This document shows, one piece after another, positions 1-12,557 of a stretch of 64,000 bases of DNA (the first letter of the stretch is position 1; each line of letters starts with the position of its first letter). The stretch spans positions 532,049 to 596,048 of the forward strand of contig NZ_LMHK01000002.1 of assembly GCF_001427875.1 (NCBI RefSeq). Direction: 5' to 3'. This DNA is from Devosia sp. Root685 (GTDB lineage Bacteria; Pseudomonadota; Alphaproteobacteria; Rhizobiales; Devosiaceae). Position numbers and translations under genes: made by a program. A model generated the notes under the pieces. It had not been told where the DNA came from. It did not search any database and saw only the letters and a list, made by a program, of their open reading frames with translations.

Positions 1-445
1 CATCGGCCGTGGCGCGCTGCTGGGCCAGCTGCAGGGCAAGATTGGCCTGGTCGATTTCAACCAGAACCTGACCCTCCTTAACGCTGTCGCCGGGACGAAC
101 GGCAACGCTCAACACCCGGCCGGCCGCCTGCGCGGCCACCACGGCTTGCTTGGCCGGCACCAGCGTGCCCGTCACCTTGACGCGCTGACGCAAGGTCGCC
201 GGCGCGATCTCGGTGACTTCCGAACTCAGCAATTGCCGGGCGACCGGAGCGGCATCGGCCACGACCTCAGGCACCGGCTCCGCCGGCCGCAACGCAAAGA
301 AGGCAACGCCGCCAACGACGATCAGCCCGAGCACGATCCAGGGTCCGATCCGGCGTTTGGGCTTGAGACCCTCCGCGACCCGGCGGGCGTTTTCTTTTTC
401 CCGCTTGCTTTGTGCCCATTCGGGCTTTTCATGGGCTGTGGTCAT
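1..445 (-). CDS. RND efflux periplasmic adaptor (HlyD/MFP family), N-terminal part only
   Basis: Reading the minus strand from ATG at 445 gives 148 codons without a stop before the window edge, so the C-terminus is missing. The protein starts with a charged cytoplasmic stretch, then one hydrophobic anchor (residues about 35-53, GPWIVLGLIVVGGVAFF), then the start of a biotinyl-lipoyl-like barrel-sandwich domain (VTGTLVPAKQAVVAAQAAGRV, then VRPGDSVKEGQVLVEID) running into an alpha-hairpin. This is the classic layout of the periplasmic adaptor that links an RND pump to an outer-membrane channel; the pump should lie just outside the window. AGGA lies 8 nt before the start. It is divergent from the two-component pair at 758-2769, which may control it. 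The family is clear; the substrate is not. Confidence 0.85.
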   Translation of the reverse strand, partial: MTTAHEKPEWAQSKREKENARRVAEGLKPKRRIGPWIVLGLIVVGGVAFFALRPAEPVPEVVADAAPVARQLLSSEVTEIAPATLRQRVKVTGTLVPAKQAVVAAQAAGRVLSVAVRPGDSVKEGQVLVEIDQANLALQLAQQRATAD

Positions 446-757
446 GGAGAGTGTCCTGATGAAGAGGGGGTCGATTGATAGTCTATCGGCCTGGGGGCAC
501 TGGCCTATCGGGAGACATAGAAACGGTGGAAAAGCGAGGGCGGCATCGTCCTGCGCTGGTGTCGCACACTATCGGCCAAGGCTGTATCCAGTCCAGGATT
601 GGCGCAAGGTCCGGAAAGCCGGCCACCGCGGGGTCAAAATGCTCGCATTGGGCTCCTTTTCCATTGTCCATATTGCCGCAACATTGCGAAACTGCAAAGT
701 CCGCGCAATGCAATGGCAATCATTGTCAGACATAACCCCATCCATGATGAGGTAACC
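446..757. promoter_or_regulatory. Divergent promoter region between efflux adaptor and two-component operon
   Basis: No convincing gene lies in these 312 bases. The half nearest the response regulator carries an inverted repeat, CATTGCG at 682-688 and CGCAATG at 704-710, followed by further CAATG repeats up to about 735. This is a reasonable place for the OmpR-type regulator or another factor to bind. I could not pick -10/-35 boxes with confidence. Confidence 0.35.
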
Positions 758-1426
758 ATGCGTATACTTTTAGTGGAGGACGAGCTCGATCTGGCTCGGG
801 CGTTGATCAGTGCTCTCGAGCGCCACGACATTCTGGTCGATCATGTTTCGACCCTGGAAATGGCGCTCGAAGCGGTCGAAAACGCCGTTCATTCGATCGC
901 GGTTCTCGATCGCAAATTGCCCGACGGCGACAGCCTGACGATCATTCCGCAATTGCGCCGGGCCCAGGCCGGGCTTCCGATCATCGTGCTATCCGCCCTC
1001 GGCTCGCCCGAACATCGCATCGAGGGCCTTGAAACCGGCGCCGACGATTACCTCGCCAAACCCTTCGTCGTCGATGAACTCGTCGCCCGTATCCGCGCCC
1101 TGATGCGCCGCCCGGCCATGATCGCGGACATGGGCATTACCGTTGGCAAGCTCACCTTCAATCTCGGCGATGGCACCGCGACCGCCGCGGGCGAGCCGAT
1201 GACGCTGACCCGCCGCGAAGTGCTGGCCCTCGAAGTTCTGGTGCGCCGCGCCGGCCGCACCGTCGCCCGCTCCGCGCTCGAAGAAGCCGTCTATGGTTTT
1301 GACGACGAAATCGCCTCCAACACGCTCGACGCCCATATTTCGCGCCTGCGGCGCAAACTGGCGCCTGCCAATGTCGAGATTCACAGCATCAGGGGGATCG
1401 GCTATCTCCTGCGGGCCACATCATGA
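758..1426 (+). CDS. OmpR/PhoB-family response regulator
   Basis: 222 residues. The receiver domain (about 1-115) has the acidic pair E7/D8, phosphoacceptor D51 (VLDRKLPDGD) and the conserved lysine in the LAKPF motif near residue 101. A winged-helix DNA-binding domain (about 125-222) ends in RGIGYLL, typical of OmpR/PhoB regulators. I chose ATG 758 because MRILLVEDE is the canonical family start and GATGAGGT lies just upstream; the open frame extends further 5' but that part has no family similarity. The stop overlaps the kinase start (ATGA), so the two are translationally coupled. Likely target: the divergent efflux gene, by position only. Confidence 0.93.
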   Translation: MRILLVEDELDLARALISALERHDILVDHVSTLEMALEAVENAVHSIAVLDRKLPDGDSLTIIPQLRRAQAGLPIIVLSALGSPEHRIEGLETGADDYLAKPFVVDELVARIRALMRRPAMIADMGITVGKLTFNLGDGTATAAGEPMTLTRREVLALEVLVRRAGRTVARSALEEAVYGFDDEIASNTLDAHISRLRRKLAPANVEIHSIRGIGYLLRATS

Positions 1427-2769
1427 AGCATCGGCCGCTCTCGCTGCGCCGGGTTCTCTCGCGCGGCCTCATTACCATCCAGATCATGGTGCTTGTCGGC
1501 TTCACGCTGCTCGCCGTCGTGCCTTTTGTTCTCGTCATCAGTGCCCAGCAGGGGCTCGATGAAGGCGTCGTCGATGACATCATCGCCTCGGCCGAGCGCA
1601 TGGACGACGGCAGTTTTTCCCTCAAACCCAGTTCCGATCTAGAGGAGATCATCGAGGCCTATCCCGACTTCTGGTTCATCATGGTCGATGCGCAAAGCAA
1701 TATCCTCAGACGCGGCAATGTGCCGGCCCCGGTCAATCTCTTCCCGCAAAACCTCGTCCATGTCTCCTCGGCCAACTTCACCGATTTCGGCGATTCCAAA
1801 AGCCCCTATGCCATCGTCCGGACCCGCAATTCCAACATGGGTCGCTTATGGGTGATGACGGGTGGTGGCCCGGCCGTCAATTTCAGCGTGGTCGGCAAGG
1901 CTTTTGGCAATCCGATGTTCATCGGCCTGATCATCCTCCTGTCCGCGACAACGCTGCTGACCATTCCGCCGCTTATCCGCCGCTCCCTGCTCGGCGTCGA
2001 GCAGGTGGCGCGGGACGCCGAACAGATCGATATCGGCCAGAGCGATGTGCGCCTGTCCTACGAGAATGTGCCAGTCGAGCTTATCCCCCTGGTGCGCGCC
2101 TTCAATGAAGCGCTCGATCGCCTCGATAGCGGCATCGCCCGCCAGCGGCGCTTTCTTGCCGACGCGGCACACGAACTGCGCACACCCATCGCCATCCTCC
2201 AGACCCGGCTTGAATCGCTGCCCGACGGCCCCGACAAGCGCCAGCTGCAGCGCGACTCCGCGCGGCTCGGCGGCATGGCCAACGAATTGCTCGATCTCCA
2301 TCGCCTGGCGCTCTCGCCCGACAGTTTTGAGACCGTCGACCTCGTCGATATCTCGGCCCAGGTCACTGCCGATCTCGCCCCGCTCGCCATCGATGCCGGC
2401 TGCGATATCGAATTCGTCGCCCCCAAAAAACCGGTCGAGGTGAAGGGCGATGCCTCCGCGCTTTCCCGCGCCCTCGCCAATCTCGTCCTCAACGCCATGT
2501 CGCATGGCGGCCCGGCGGTGAATATCCGCGTCGAGGTCAATACCGATGGCCGCGTCTGCGTTTCGGACAATGGGCCGGGCGTGGACCCCGAGCACCGCGA
2601 AGAAATCTTCTGGCCCTTCCACCGCCTGTCGCAATCGCCCAACGGCGCCGGCCTCGGCCTGAGTCTCGTCTACGACATCATCAAGCGCCACGGCGGCAAG
2701 GTGAGCGTCGCGACGGCGCCGCAAGGGGGCGCGCTTTTCGAGATCAGCCTGCCGGTCATAAAGGCCTAG
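1423..2769 (+). CDS. Two-component sensor histidine kinase (QseC/TctE-like)
   Basis: 448 residues. Two membrane segments (about 18-40 and 163-183) enclose a periplasmic sensor of some 120 residues. A HAMP-like linker leads to the H-box HELRTPIA with phospho-accepting H250, then the N-box (NLVLNAMSHG), G1 (SDNGPGVD) and G2 (GAGLGLSLV) of the ATPase domain. It overlaps the response regulator gene by 4 nt and forms an operon with it. The stop overlaps the stop of the convergent SURF1 gene by 4 nt, with no room for a terminator. The signal is unknown; kinases of this type beside efflux adaptors often sense cationic peptides, metals or envelope stress, but nothing here decides that. Confidence 0.92.
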   Translation: MKHRPLSLRRVLSRGLITIQIMVLVGFTLLAVVPFVLVISAQQGLDEGVVDDIIASAERMDDGSFSLKPSSDLEEIIEAYPDFWFIMVDAQSNILRRGNVPAPVNLFPQNLVHVSSANFTDFGDSKSPYAIVRTRNSNMGRLWVMTGGGPAVNFSVVGKAFGNPMFIGLIILLSATTLLTIPPLIRRSLLGVEQVARDAEQIDIGQSDVRLSYENVPVELIPLVRAFNEALDRLDSGIARQRRFLADAAHELRTPIAILQTRLESLPDGPDKRQLQRDSARLGGMANELLDLHRLALSPDSFETVDLVDISAQVTADLAPLAIDAGCDIEFVAPKKPVEVKGDASALSRALANLVLNAMSHGGPAVNIRVEVNTDGRVCVSDNGPGVDPEHREEIFWPFHRLSQSPNGAGLGLSLVYDIIKRHGGKVSVATAPQGGALFEISLPVIKA

Positions 2770-3476
2770 CGCCGGAGACGATCCCTAAGCAGCCAATAGA
2801 GCGCAAAGAGCGAGAGCAGCGTCAGGCCGAACCAGGTCAGCGCATAAACGAGGTGATTGTTCGAGAAGGTGAGCACGGTGAGCCCGCCGATCGGATAGGC
2901 GGCATCACCGGCGTCGGCATCGACAAAGAACGGCGCGAGATTGTCGAGGCCACTGGCTGCGCCGATTTCGGCGACATCGCGCGAATACCAGCGGCCCGCC
3001 TCCGGATCGTTGCTGCGCAAGAACCCACCATCCGGCTCGCTCGCCCGCAGGAGCCCGCTGACCCTCACCACCGCGCCGGGCCGCTCGATCCCCGCGTCGC
3101 GCTGCGCTGCCGTGACAAACCCGCGGTTGATAAGCACCGCCCGGCCATCGGCAAGCGCTAGCGGCGTCATCACCCAGAAACCGCCGCCATAGACCGTGAC
3201 AGCCTGGCTCAGTGTATCGCCGCCCGCGAACCGGCCGCTGGCCGAAACCCGTTGATATTCGCTCGCTTCGGGATCGATCCCGTCCCAATCGGCCTCGTTG
3301 AGATCGAGCGGGGTGGCGGTGCTGCGGGCTTCTACCGCCGCGACAAGCCCGTTCTTCCAGGCGAGCCGCTCGACCTGCCACACGCCGAGCCCGCCAAAAC
3401 CGAGGGCACAGACCGCAGCGAAAGCGGCAAAGGCAATAAGCCCGAAGGAACGCCCCTGCCCTTCCCGCTTCGTCAC
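2766..3476 (-). CDS. SURF1 family cytochrome oxidase assembly protein
   Basis: 236 residues with a membrane helix at each end (about 13-32 and 211-230) around a periplasmic domain, the standard SURF1 topology. Recognisable SURF1 features are LGVWQVERLAWK after the first helix, YGGGFWVMTPL and INRGFV in the middle, and NNHLVYALTWFGL before the last helix. The start is GTG at 3476, four bases after the cyoD stop, so it is the last gene of the cyo operon. SURF1 helps insert heme into subunit I of heme-copper oxidases. Here the neighbour is a quinol oxidase, and no heme O synthase (cyoE) is present in the window. Confidence 0.9.
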   Translation of the reverse strand: MTKREGQGRSFGLIAFAAFAAVCALGFGGLGVWQVERLAWKNGLVAAVEARSTATPLDLNEADWDGIDPEASEYQRVSASGRFAGGDTLSQAVTVYGGGFWVMTPLALADGRAVLINRGFVTAAQRDAGIERPGAVVRVSGLLRASEPDGGFLRSNDPEAGRWYSRDVAEIGAASGLDNLAPFFVDADAGDAAYPIGGLTVLTFSNNHLVYALTWFGLTLLSLFALYWLLRDRLRR

Positions 3477-3480
3477 GGCG

Positions 3481-3897
3481 TCAGATCAGGTCTGCCGGGT
3501 TCATGATATGGCCCGGCATCATATTGGTATTGAGGTGGAACATCACCCAGAGCGAGCCCGACAGGGCAATGACGATGACGATGATGGTGAAAATCGCCGC
3601 CATCATCGTCCAGCCGCCCTCGGACTTGGTATTCATATGGAGGAAGTAGACCATGTGCACAAAGATCTGCACCACGCCGAAAGCCATGATCACCAGCGTC
3701 GCGATCGTGGTGTCGGCAATGACATTGTTCATCACCAGCCAGAACGGAATGGCGGTCAGGATGACTGAGAGCGCAAAGCCGATCAGATAGGTGCGGCGCG
3801 TGCCGTGATCGTGTCCGTCGCCATGCACCTCGGGATTGGGATGGGCATGAGCCATCTGCGAGGGTGTCAACGTGTCGTTGGAGGTCGAAGCGCTCAT
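3481..3897 (-). CDS. cyoD: Cytochrome o ubiquinol oxidase subunit IV
   Basis: 138 residues with a His-rich soluble N-terminus (HAHPNPEVHGDGHDHG) and three membrane helices, matching CyoD: TYLIGFALSVILTAIPF, then ATLVIMAFGVVQIFVHMVYFLHM, then a third helix near the C-terminus. The start at 3897 overlaps the cyoC stop by 4 nt (ATGA); an upstream in-frame ATG would put an unrelated tail on the protein and was rejected. Subunit IV stabilises the oxidase and helps copper B incorporation. Third position after cyoA-B-C fits the family order. Confidence 0.93.
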   Translation of the reverse strand: MSASTSNDTLTPSQMAHAHPNPEVHGDGHDHGTRRTYLIGFALSVILTAIPFWLVMNNVIADTTIATLVIMAFGVVQIFVHMVYFLHMNTKSEGGWTMMAAIFTIIVIVIALSGSLWVMFHLNTNMMPGHIMNPADLI

Positions 3898-4523
3898 CGC
3901 AGCATCCCCATGAGATAGACCACAGTGAAGACGCCGATCCAGATGACGTCGAGGAAGTGCCAGAACATCGACAGGCACTGCACGCGGATCTTGTTGGCCG
4001 GGATCAGGCCCTTGGCCCCGATCTGCACCAGAAGGGTCACGAGCCAGAGAATGCCGAAGGTGACGTGGAGAGCATGGGTGCCCACCAGCACGAAAAAGGC
4101 GGAGAGGAAGGCCGAACGCTGCGGCACCGCGCCTTCGTGGATCATGTGGTAGAATTCATAGAGCGTCAGCCCCAGAAACACCGCACCCAGAAGGCCGGTG
4201 ATCACCAGCCAGACCAGCGTGCCGGTCTTCTTTCCTTCGTCCATGTCGAGCATGGCAAAGCCATAGGTGATCGAGCTGAGCAGCAGCGCGCCGGTGCTGA
4301 CCGCCACCAGTTGCAGGTTGAACAGGTGCACCGGCGACGGGCCGGCGGCAAAATTGCCGCCGAGCACGCCATAGATGGCAAAGAGCGAGGCGAAGATGAG
4401 ACAATCGCTCATCAGGTAGATCCAGAAGCCGATCTGGGTCGAGCCATGCGGCGCGTGGTGATGCGGCACCAGCTCGTAGAACTGCGGGGCGTCGCCCTCA
4501 GCGGTCGTTGCGTTCGAACTCAT
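3894..4523 (-). CDS. cyoC: Cytochrome o ubiquinol oxidase subunit III
   Basis: 209 residues, five predicted membrane helices, and typical CyoC motifs: TQIGFWIYLMSDCLIFASLFA near the N-terminus, HEGAVPQRSAFLSAFFVLVGTHALHV in the middle and CLSMFWHFLDVIWIGVFT near the end. It is a heme-copper oxidase subunit III. It starts one base after the cyoB stop and overlaps the cyoD start, so the operon is tightly coupled. Confidence 0.95.
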   Translation of the reverse strand: MSSNATTAEGDAPQFYELVPHHHAPHGSTQIGFWIYLMSDCLIFASLFAIYGVLGGNFAAGPSPVHLFNLQLVAVSTGALLLSSITYGFAMLDMDEGKKTGTLVWLVITGLLGAVFLGLTLYEFYHMIHEGAVPQRSAFLSAFFVLVGTHALHVTFGILWLVTLLVQIGAKGLIPANKIRVQCLSMFWHFLDVIWIGVFTVVYLMGMLR

Positions 4524-4524
4524 C

Positions 4525-6522
4525 TTAGCGGGCTCCGCTCAAAAGGCGCGTACGGGTGTCTTCGACCTCGGCAACGGCCTCGACCGGGATGTAGTAGTCG
4601 CGGTCATAGTTGAATGTGTGGATGATGGCCGCGCCGATCAGCGCCACGAAGCTCAGGATGGCGAGCCACCACATGTACCAGATCAGGGCAAAGCCGAGCA
4701 CGACGCTGAGACCGGCAAGGACGATCCCCGTAGCGGTATTGCGCGGCATATGGATTTCCATAAAACCCTTGGTCGGCCGCTGCGCGTGCCTGTTCTTCAT
4801 GTCCGCCCAGGCGTCATTGTCATGAATGACCGGGGTGAAGGCGAAGTTGTACTGCGGCGGCGGCGAGGAGGTCGCCCATTCGAGCGTACGCCCATTCCAC
4901 GGATCGCCCGTCGTGTCCCATTCCTTGTTCTTGCCAAGGATCGACACGGCGAACTGGATCAGCATGGCGCCGATGCCGCCCGCGATCACCAGTGCGCCGA
5001 TGCCCGCGATGATGAACCAGATTTGCAGCGATGGATCGTCGAACGTGCGCAGACGCCGTGTGACGCCCATGAGGCCAAGCACATAGAGCGGGCCGAAAGC
5101 CAGCCAGAAGCCGACATTCCAGAGCCAGAACGAAATCTTGCCCCAGAATTCGTTGAGCTTGTAGCCGAACGCCTTGGGCCACCAGTAGTTGATGCCGGCA
5201 AAAATGCCGAACAGCACGCCGCCGATGATGACGTTGTGGAAGTGCGCGACGAGGAACAGCGAATTGTGCAGCACGAAATCGGCCGGCGGCACGGCGAGCA
5301 GCACGCCGGTCATGCCACCGATGGTGAAGGTGAGCATGAAGGCAATGAGCCACATCATCGGCAGCTCGAAGCGTATCTGACCCTTATACATCGTGAAGAG
5401 CCAGTTGAAGATTTTCGCCCCCGTCGGGATCGAGATGATCATCGTGGTGATGCCGAAGAACGAATTGACGCTCGCGCCCGACCCCATGGTGAAGAAGTGG
5501 TGCAGCCAGACGAGATAGGACAGCACCGTGATCACGACGGTCGCATAGACCATGGACGTGTAGCCAAAGAGCCGCTTGCTCGAAAACGTCGAGGCGACTT
5601 CCGAGAAGATGCCGAAGCACGGCAGGATCAGGATGTAGACCTCCGGATGGCCCCAGATCCAGATGAGGTTGATATACATCATCGGGCTGCCGCCGAAGTC
5701 GGACGTAAAGAAGTTGGTGCCGACATAGCGGTCGAGCGCCAGGAGCGTCAGAACGGCGGTCAGGATCGGGAAGGACGCAACGATCAGCACGTTGGTGCAG
5801 AGCGAGGTCCAGGTGAAGACCGGCATCTTCATCAGGCTCATGCCCGGCGCGCGCATCTTGATGATGGTCGCGATCAGGTTGACGCCTGATAAGGTCGTCC
5901 CCACGCCCGCCACCTGTAGCGCCCATATATAATAATCGACGCCCGAGGCCGGTGAATGCTCGATCCCCGACAGTGGCGGGAAGGCGAGCCAGCCGGTCTG
6001 TGCAAATTCGCCGACGAAAAGGCTCATCATGACGAGCACAGCGCCGCCGGCCGTCATCCAGAACGAGAAATTGTTGAGGAACGGGAAGCTGACATCGCGC
6101 GCCCCGATCTGTAGCGGCACCACATAGTTCATGAAGCCGGTAATCAGCGGCATGGCCACGAAGAAGATCATGATCACGCCGTGTACGGAAAACAGCTGAT
6201 CATAGTGGTGGGCGTTGAGATAACCCTCCGAGCCGTTGAAGGCGATGGCCTGTTGGAGGCGCATCATCAACGCATCGGCAAAGCCGCGCAGCAGCATGAC
6301 AATGCCGAGCACCATATACATGATGCCGACCTTCTTGTGATCGACGCTGGTGAACCACTCTTTCCAGAGATAACCCCAGAGCTTGAAATAGGTCAGCGCG
6401 CCGAGGACAGCGAGGCCGCCGATAGCCACGACGACGAAGGTGATGACCACGATCGGCTCATGCAGCGGCAGGACGTCCCAGGTGAGGCGCCCGAAGATGA
6501 AGGACCAGAATTCGTTTGTCAT
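4525..6522 (-). CDS. cyoB: Cytochrome o ubiquinol oxidase subunit I (catalytic)
   Basis: 665 residues, the usual CyoB length, with about 15 membrane helices. It carries the heme-copper hallmarks: [13 protein letters not shown] (low-spin heme histidine region), [16 protein letters not shown] (CuB histidine and cross-linked tyrosine region), [12 protein letters not shown] (two CuB histidines) and [11 protein letters not shown] (heme histidines). It reduces O2 to water with ubiquinol while pumping protons across the inner membrane. The start overlaps the cyoA stop by 4 nt. The sequence is intact. Confidence 0.97.
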   Translation of the reverse strand: MTNEFWSFIFGRLTWDVLPLHEPIVVITFVVVAIGGLAVLGALTYFKLWGYLWKEWFTSVDHKKVGIMYMVLGIVMLLRGFADALMMRLQQAIAFNGSEGYLNAHHYDQLFSVHGVIMIFFVAMPLITGFMNYVVPLQIGARDVSFPFLNNFSFWMTAGGAVLVMMSLFVGEFAQTGWLAFPPLSGIEHSPASGVDYYIWALQVAGVGTTLSGVNLIATIIKMRAPGMSLMKMPVFTWTSLCTNVLIVASFPILTAVLTLLALDRYVGTNFFTSDFGGSPMMYINLIWIWGHPEVYILILPCFGIFSEVASTFSSKRLFGYTSMVYATVVITVLSYLVWLHHFFTMGSGASVNSFFGITTMIISIPTGAKIFNWLFTMYKGQIRFELPMMWLIAFMLTFTIGGMTGVLLAVPPADFVLHNSLFLVAHFHNVIIGGVLFGIFAGINYWWPKAFGYKLNEFWGKISFWLWNVGFWLAFGPLYVLGLMGVTRRLRTFDDPSLQIWFIIAGIGALVIAGGIGAMLIQFAVSILGKNKEWDTTGDPWNGRTLEWATSSPPPQYNFAFTPVIHDNDAWADMKNRHAQRPTKGFMEIHMPRNTATGIVLAGLSVVLGFALIWYMWWLAILSFVALIGAAIIHTFNYDRDYYIPVEAVAEVEDTRTRLLSGAR

Positions 6523-7709
6523 AGCGCGTCAGCCGGGGTGTTTTGGTTGAAGGCGAGCTTGCCGGCGAGCCAGTCAAGCGCGGGCGCATTGCTCTGCGCG
6601 ACCATTTCGGGACGGGTCAGACCCTTGCCGACCAGCGGCGCAGCGTTCGGCGCCTTGAGGGCCGGAAGCTTCGCGGTCATGGCAATGGCTTCGTCCGTCG
6701 AGCAGATGGCCGCGACATAGGTCTTTTGCGGACCAAAGGGCGAGCGATTACGTTCACCGCCGCCGTAAAGCTCGGGCGCCAGATTGTTGACACCGGCATG
6801 GCCGAGCCCGCCCTGCTGGTCGATCGACATCATCTCGCTCACGCACATCTTGTCGCGCTCGACGCACATGTTGAGGATGGCGGTATAGAGACCGCTTTCG
6901 ACGCCGGCAAAATGCATCACCGGCACATTCTCGGTCGGCTTTTCGACTTCGAGATAGCGCTGGCGGTTGAGCATATCGGGCGAAGTGCGAACATCGGCAA
7001 GCCAGGTATCGAATTCGGCATTGCTGACGCCCTTGAAGGCGAAATGCATGCCCGAGAAACCATGGCCGCTATAATGGGCCGCAATGCCCTTATAGGTGCC
7101 CGGCTCGTTGACCACGGCATGAAGCCGCGTCTGCATGCCCGGCATGGCATAGATCTGGCCGGCAAGCGCGGGGATATAGAACGAGTTCATCACGCTCGAG
7201 GCGGTCAGCTTGAACTCGATCGGCCGATCGACCGGCGCCACCAACTCGTTGACCGTCGCAATGTCATATTGGGGGTAGATGAACATCCACTTCCAGTCGA
7301 GCGCCACGACCTCCACTTCGAGCGGCTCGACTTCGGCGACCACCGGCCGGTCCGGACCGAGGCGCCCGAGCTGGCGATAGGGATCGAGCAGGTGCGTCGA
7401 AACCCAGGTCACCGCGCCAAGGCAGATGATGATCGCGAGGGGCGCCGACCAGATGACCAGTTCGAGCTGGGTCGAATGATCCCAGTTCGGCTCATATTGG
7501 GCATTGTTGCCCTTCCGGTATTTGCGCGCAAACAGCACGACCAGCACCATTACCGGAATGATGATGAGCAGCATGAGCACCGTTGCGATGATGATGAGAT
7601 CACGCTGCTGCACGGCGATATCGCCCGCCGGCGCCAGCACCACGGCATTGCAACCGGCCAGAAGTGGCGCCACGAGAGGCACGAAAAGAAGTTTGGCAAA
7701 ACGAGACAT
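6519..7709 (-). CDS. cyoA: Cytochrome o ubiquinol oxidase subunit II, lipoprotein
   Basis: 396 residues from ATG 7709, chosen because it begins a lipoprotein signal peptide (PLLAGC, lipid-carrying C20) and has AAGGG upstream; a longer frame adds 50 unrelated residues. After two membrane helices comes a cupredoxin-like periplasmic domain ([41 protein letters not shown]). The CuA cysteine/histidine ligands of cytochrome c oxidases are absent, as expected for a quinol oxidase. A C-terminal tail with CVERDKMCV follows. This is the first gene of the cyo operon; the 202-base divergent region to the MFS gene should hold its promoter. Confidence 0.95.
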   Translation of the reverse strand: MSRFAKLLFVPLVAPLLAGCNAVVLAPAGDIAVQQRDLIIIATVLMLLIIIPVMVLVVLFARKYRKGNNAQYEPNWDHSTQLELVIWSAPLAIIICLGAVTWVSTHLLDPYRQLGRLGPDRPVVAEVEPLEVEVVALDWKWMFIYPQYDIATVNELVAPVDRPIEFKLTASSVMNSFYIPALAGQIYAMPGMQTRLHAVVNEPGTYKGIAAHYSGHGFSGMHFAFKGVSNAEFDTWLADVRTSPDMLNRQRYLEVEKPTENVPVMHFAGVESGLYTAILNMCVERDKMCVSEMMSIDQQGGLGHAGVNNLAPELYGGGERNRSPFGPQKTYVAAICSTDEAIAMTAKLPALKAPNAAPLVGKGLTRPEMVAQSNAPALDWLAGKLAFNQNTPADAL

Positions 7710-7911
7710 TGCGGCCCTTGGGAGGAAGACTGCGCTGGTTTGCGGACTACTCTTCTGGCACCCTCTGCGCCATCGGACATTTTGTCCACTCGTAAGCGCA
7801 CTCTCTTTGATGCAAGACAGGTTCAAACCGGTCCGCTGCGGACCACTGGCCGCCTTCACTCACTTCCCCAGGCGCGGCACAGAACGTCAATAATGCCAGG
7901 AGCTTAGCGAC

Positions 7912-9240
7912 ATGGCCGCCTCCACTCCCCACGTCCCTGAGACCTCAGCCGAACACGATGCGCGCCAGCTGCATTCCGGGCACCGGCCGGTCGATGCCGG
8001 CGAGATCGCCATCGGTGTGATTATTGGTCGCACCTCCGAGTTCTTCGATTTCTTCGTCTATGCCATCGCTTCGGTGCTGGTTTTCCCGAGTCTCATCTTC
8101 TCTTTCGCCGATCCGCTGACCGGCACGCTCCTCTCCTTTGCGGTCTTTGCTCTGGCCTTCGTCGCCCGCCCCATCGGCACGGCGATCTTCCTCGCCGTCG
8201 ATCGCCGCTATGGCCGCGGCGTCAAGTTGACTATCGCGCTGATGCTGCTCGGCGTCTCGACCGTCGCCACCGCGTTCCTGCCCAGTTACGATCAGGTCGG
8301 CTGGCTCGCCGTGGCTATTCTCGTGATCTTCCGCATCGGCCAGGGCCTCGCCCTCGCCGGCACCTGGGATGGTCTGGCTTCGCTCCTTGCGCTCAATGCG
8401 CCGCAACAAAAGCGCGGCTGGTTCGCCATGGTGCCCCAACTCGGCGCCCCCATCGGCCTTATCGTTGCATCAGCGCTCTTTGCCTATCTCTCCTGGGCTC
8501 TTTCGGCTGAAGATTTCCTCGGCTGGGGCTGGCGCTATCCCTTCTTCGTCGCCTTCGCCATCAACATCGTGGCGCTCTTCGCGCGCCTCCGCATCGTGGT
8601 CACGCCCGAATACACCCATCTCTTCGAAAGCGGCGAACTCGAGCCCTCGTCGCTGCGCGAAACCATCAGCAATGACTGGCGCAATATCGTCATCGGTGCT
8701 TTCGCGCCCTTGGCGAGCTTCGCCCTCTTCCACATGGTGACCGTGTTCCCGCTCTCCTATGTGTTCCTTTACACTCAGGAAGTGCCGGCCAATTTCCTCG
8801 TCATCGAGATTGCGGCCGCCTGCGTCGGCCTCGTCGCCGTAGTGCTCTCGGGCTATCTCGCCGACAGCATCGGCCGTCGCCGGTTGCTCGGCTATTCCGC
8901 CGCCGCCATCGGCGTCTTCAGCATCTTCGCTCCGCTCCTGCTTGGCGCGGGCCAGACCGGCGAAACCATCTACATGATCATCGGCTTTGCGCTCCTCGGC
9001 GTCTCCTTTGGTCAGTCGTCAGGTGTCGTCGCCGCCAACTTTACCCGCCTTTATCGCTATACCGGCTCGGCGCTCACCTCCGACCTCGCCTGGCTCTTCG
9101 GCGCCGGCTTCGCGCCGCTCGTGGCGCTGCTGCTGTCGAGCAATTTTGGCCTCATTTCCTCGGGCGCCTATCTGCTCTCGGGCGCCGTCTGCACGCTGGT
9201 GGCGCTCTATTTCAACCGCCACCTCGCCCGCACCAACTAA
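7912..9240 (+). CDS. MFS transporter, metabolite:H+ symporter (MHS) type
   Basis: 442 residues and about 12 membrane helices. The N-terminus (IGRTSEFFDFFVYAIASVLVFPSLIF) and the loop FVARPIGTAIFLAVDRRYGRG are typical of the MHS branch (proline/betaine, citrate, alpha-ketoglutarate and shikimate permeases). The second-half loop AYLADSIGRR-like element (GYLADSIGRRRLLGY) is also conserved. AGGAG lies before ATG 7912. It is divergent from cyoA and followed by a strong terminator at 9263-9302, so it forms a single-gene unit. The substrate is probably a small organic acid or zwitterion; this is inferred from family only. Confidence 0.85.
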   Translation: MAASTPHVPETSAEHDARQLHSGHRPVDAGEIAIGVIIGRTSEFFDFFVYAIASVLVFPSLIFSFADPLTGTLLSFAVFALAFVARPIGTAIFLAVDRRYGRGVKLTIALMLLGVSTVATAFLPSYDQVGWLAVAILVIFRIGQGLALAGTWDGLASLLALNAPQQKRGWFAMVPQLGAPIGLIVASALFAYLSWALSAEDFLGWGWRYPFFVAFAINIVALFARLRIVVTPEYTHLFESGELEPSSLRETISNDWRNIVIGAFAPLASFALFHMVTVFPLSYVFLYTQEVPANFLVIEIAAACVGLVAVVLSGYLADSIGRRRLLGYSAAAIGVFSIFAPLLLGAGQTGETIYMIIGFALLGVSFGQSSGVVAANFTRLYRYTGSALTSDLAWLFGAGFAPLVALLLSSNFGLISSGAYLLSGAVCTLVALYFNRHLARTN

Positions 9241-9262
9241 TTGTTCGTGCAGAGCTAATCAG

Positions 9263-9302
9263 GCGCGCGACCACCCCCATGGTCGCGCGCTTCGTCTTTT
9301 TT
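9263..9302 (+). terminator. Rho-independent terminator after the MFS gene
   Basis: A perfect 10-bp GC stem, GCGCGCGACC at 9263-9272 and GGTCGCGCGC at 9281-9290 with an 8-nt loop, is followed by TTCGTCTTTTTT. It lies 22 nt after the MFS stop and separates that gene from the next operon. Confidence 0.9.
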
Positions 9303-9338
9303 GCACCTCGACAAAAGAACCAGTGCACGCCGTCAATC

Positions 9339-9349
9339 TTGTATGGTAC
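9339..9349 (+). promoter_or_regulatory. Candidate GntR operator upstream of the sugar-acid operon
   Basis: TTGTATGGTAC, 65 nt before the Gfo/Idh start, is repeated exactly at 26640-26650 in front of the GntR gene. The GGTAC core resembles FadR-type GntR operators (TGGT...ACCA). Binding by the 26699-27385 regulator is inferred. Confidence 0.5.
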
Positions 9350-9414
9350 ATGTAACCGCGCGGCGAAAAGATGAGTCATCACGCCGTGGTTTTGCTGGCA
9401 TGCGAGGAGCGGAA

Positions 9415-10695
<1,281 letters not shown>

Positions 10696-10720
10696 CCTCA
10701 AAGGGACGATTTGGTTAGCA

Positions 10721-10774
10721 GACTGCCAGCATTGAGTGTGCCCATAGGGAGAATGGGTGAAAATGCTGGCGGTC
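10721..10774 (+). promoter_or_regulatory. Two-tier hairpin in the Gfo/Idh-dehydratase intercistronic region
   Basis: GACTGCCAGCATT (10721-10733) pairs with AATGCTGGCGGTC (10762-10774) with one mismatch. An inner CCCAT/ATGGG pair (10741-10745 and 10753-10757) closes a second helix. No T-run follows, so this is not a classical terminator. The dehydratase Shine-Dalgarno (GAGGAGGAG) lies directly downstream. It may be a processing or stability element. Confidence 0.55.
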
Positions 10775-10796
10775 AGGCCCCGAGGAGGAGAAGGCC

Positions 10797-12527
<1,731 letters not shown>

Positions 12528-12557
12528 GCAGGCAACACACCTCGCCAAACACCAGCT

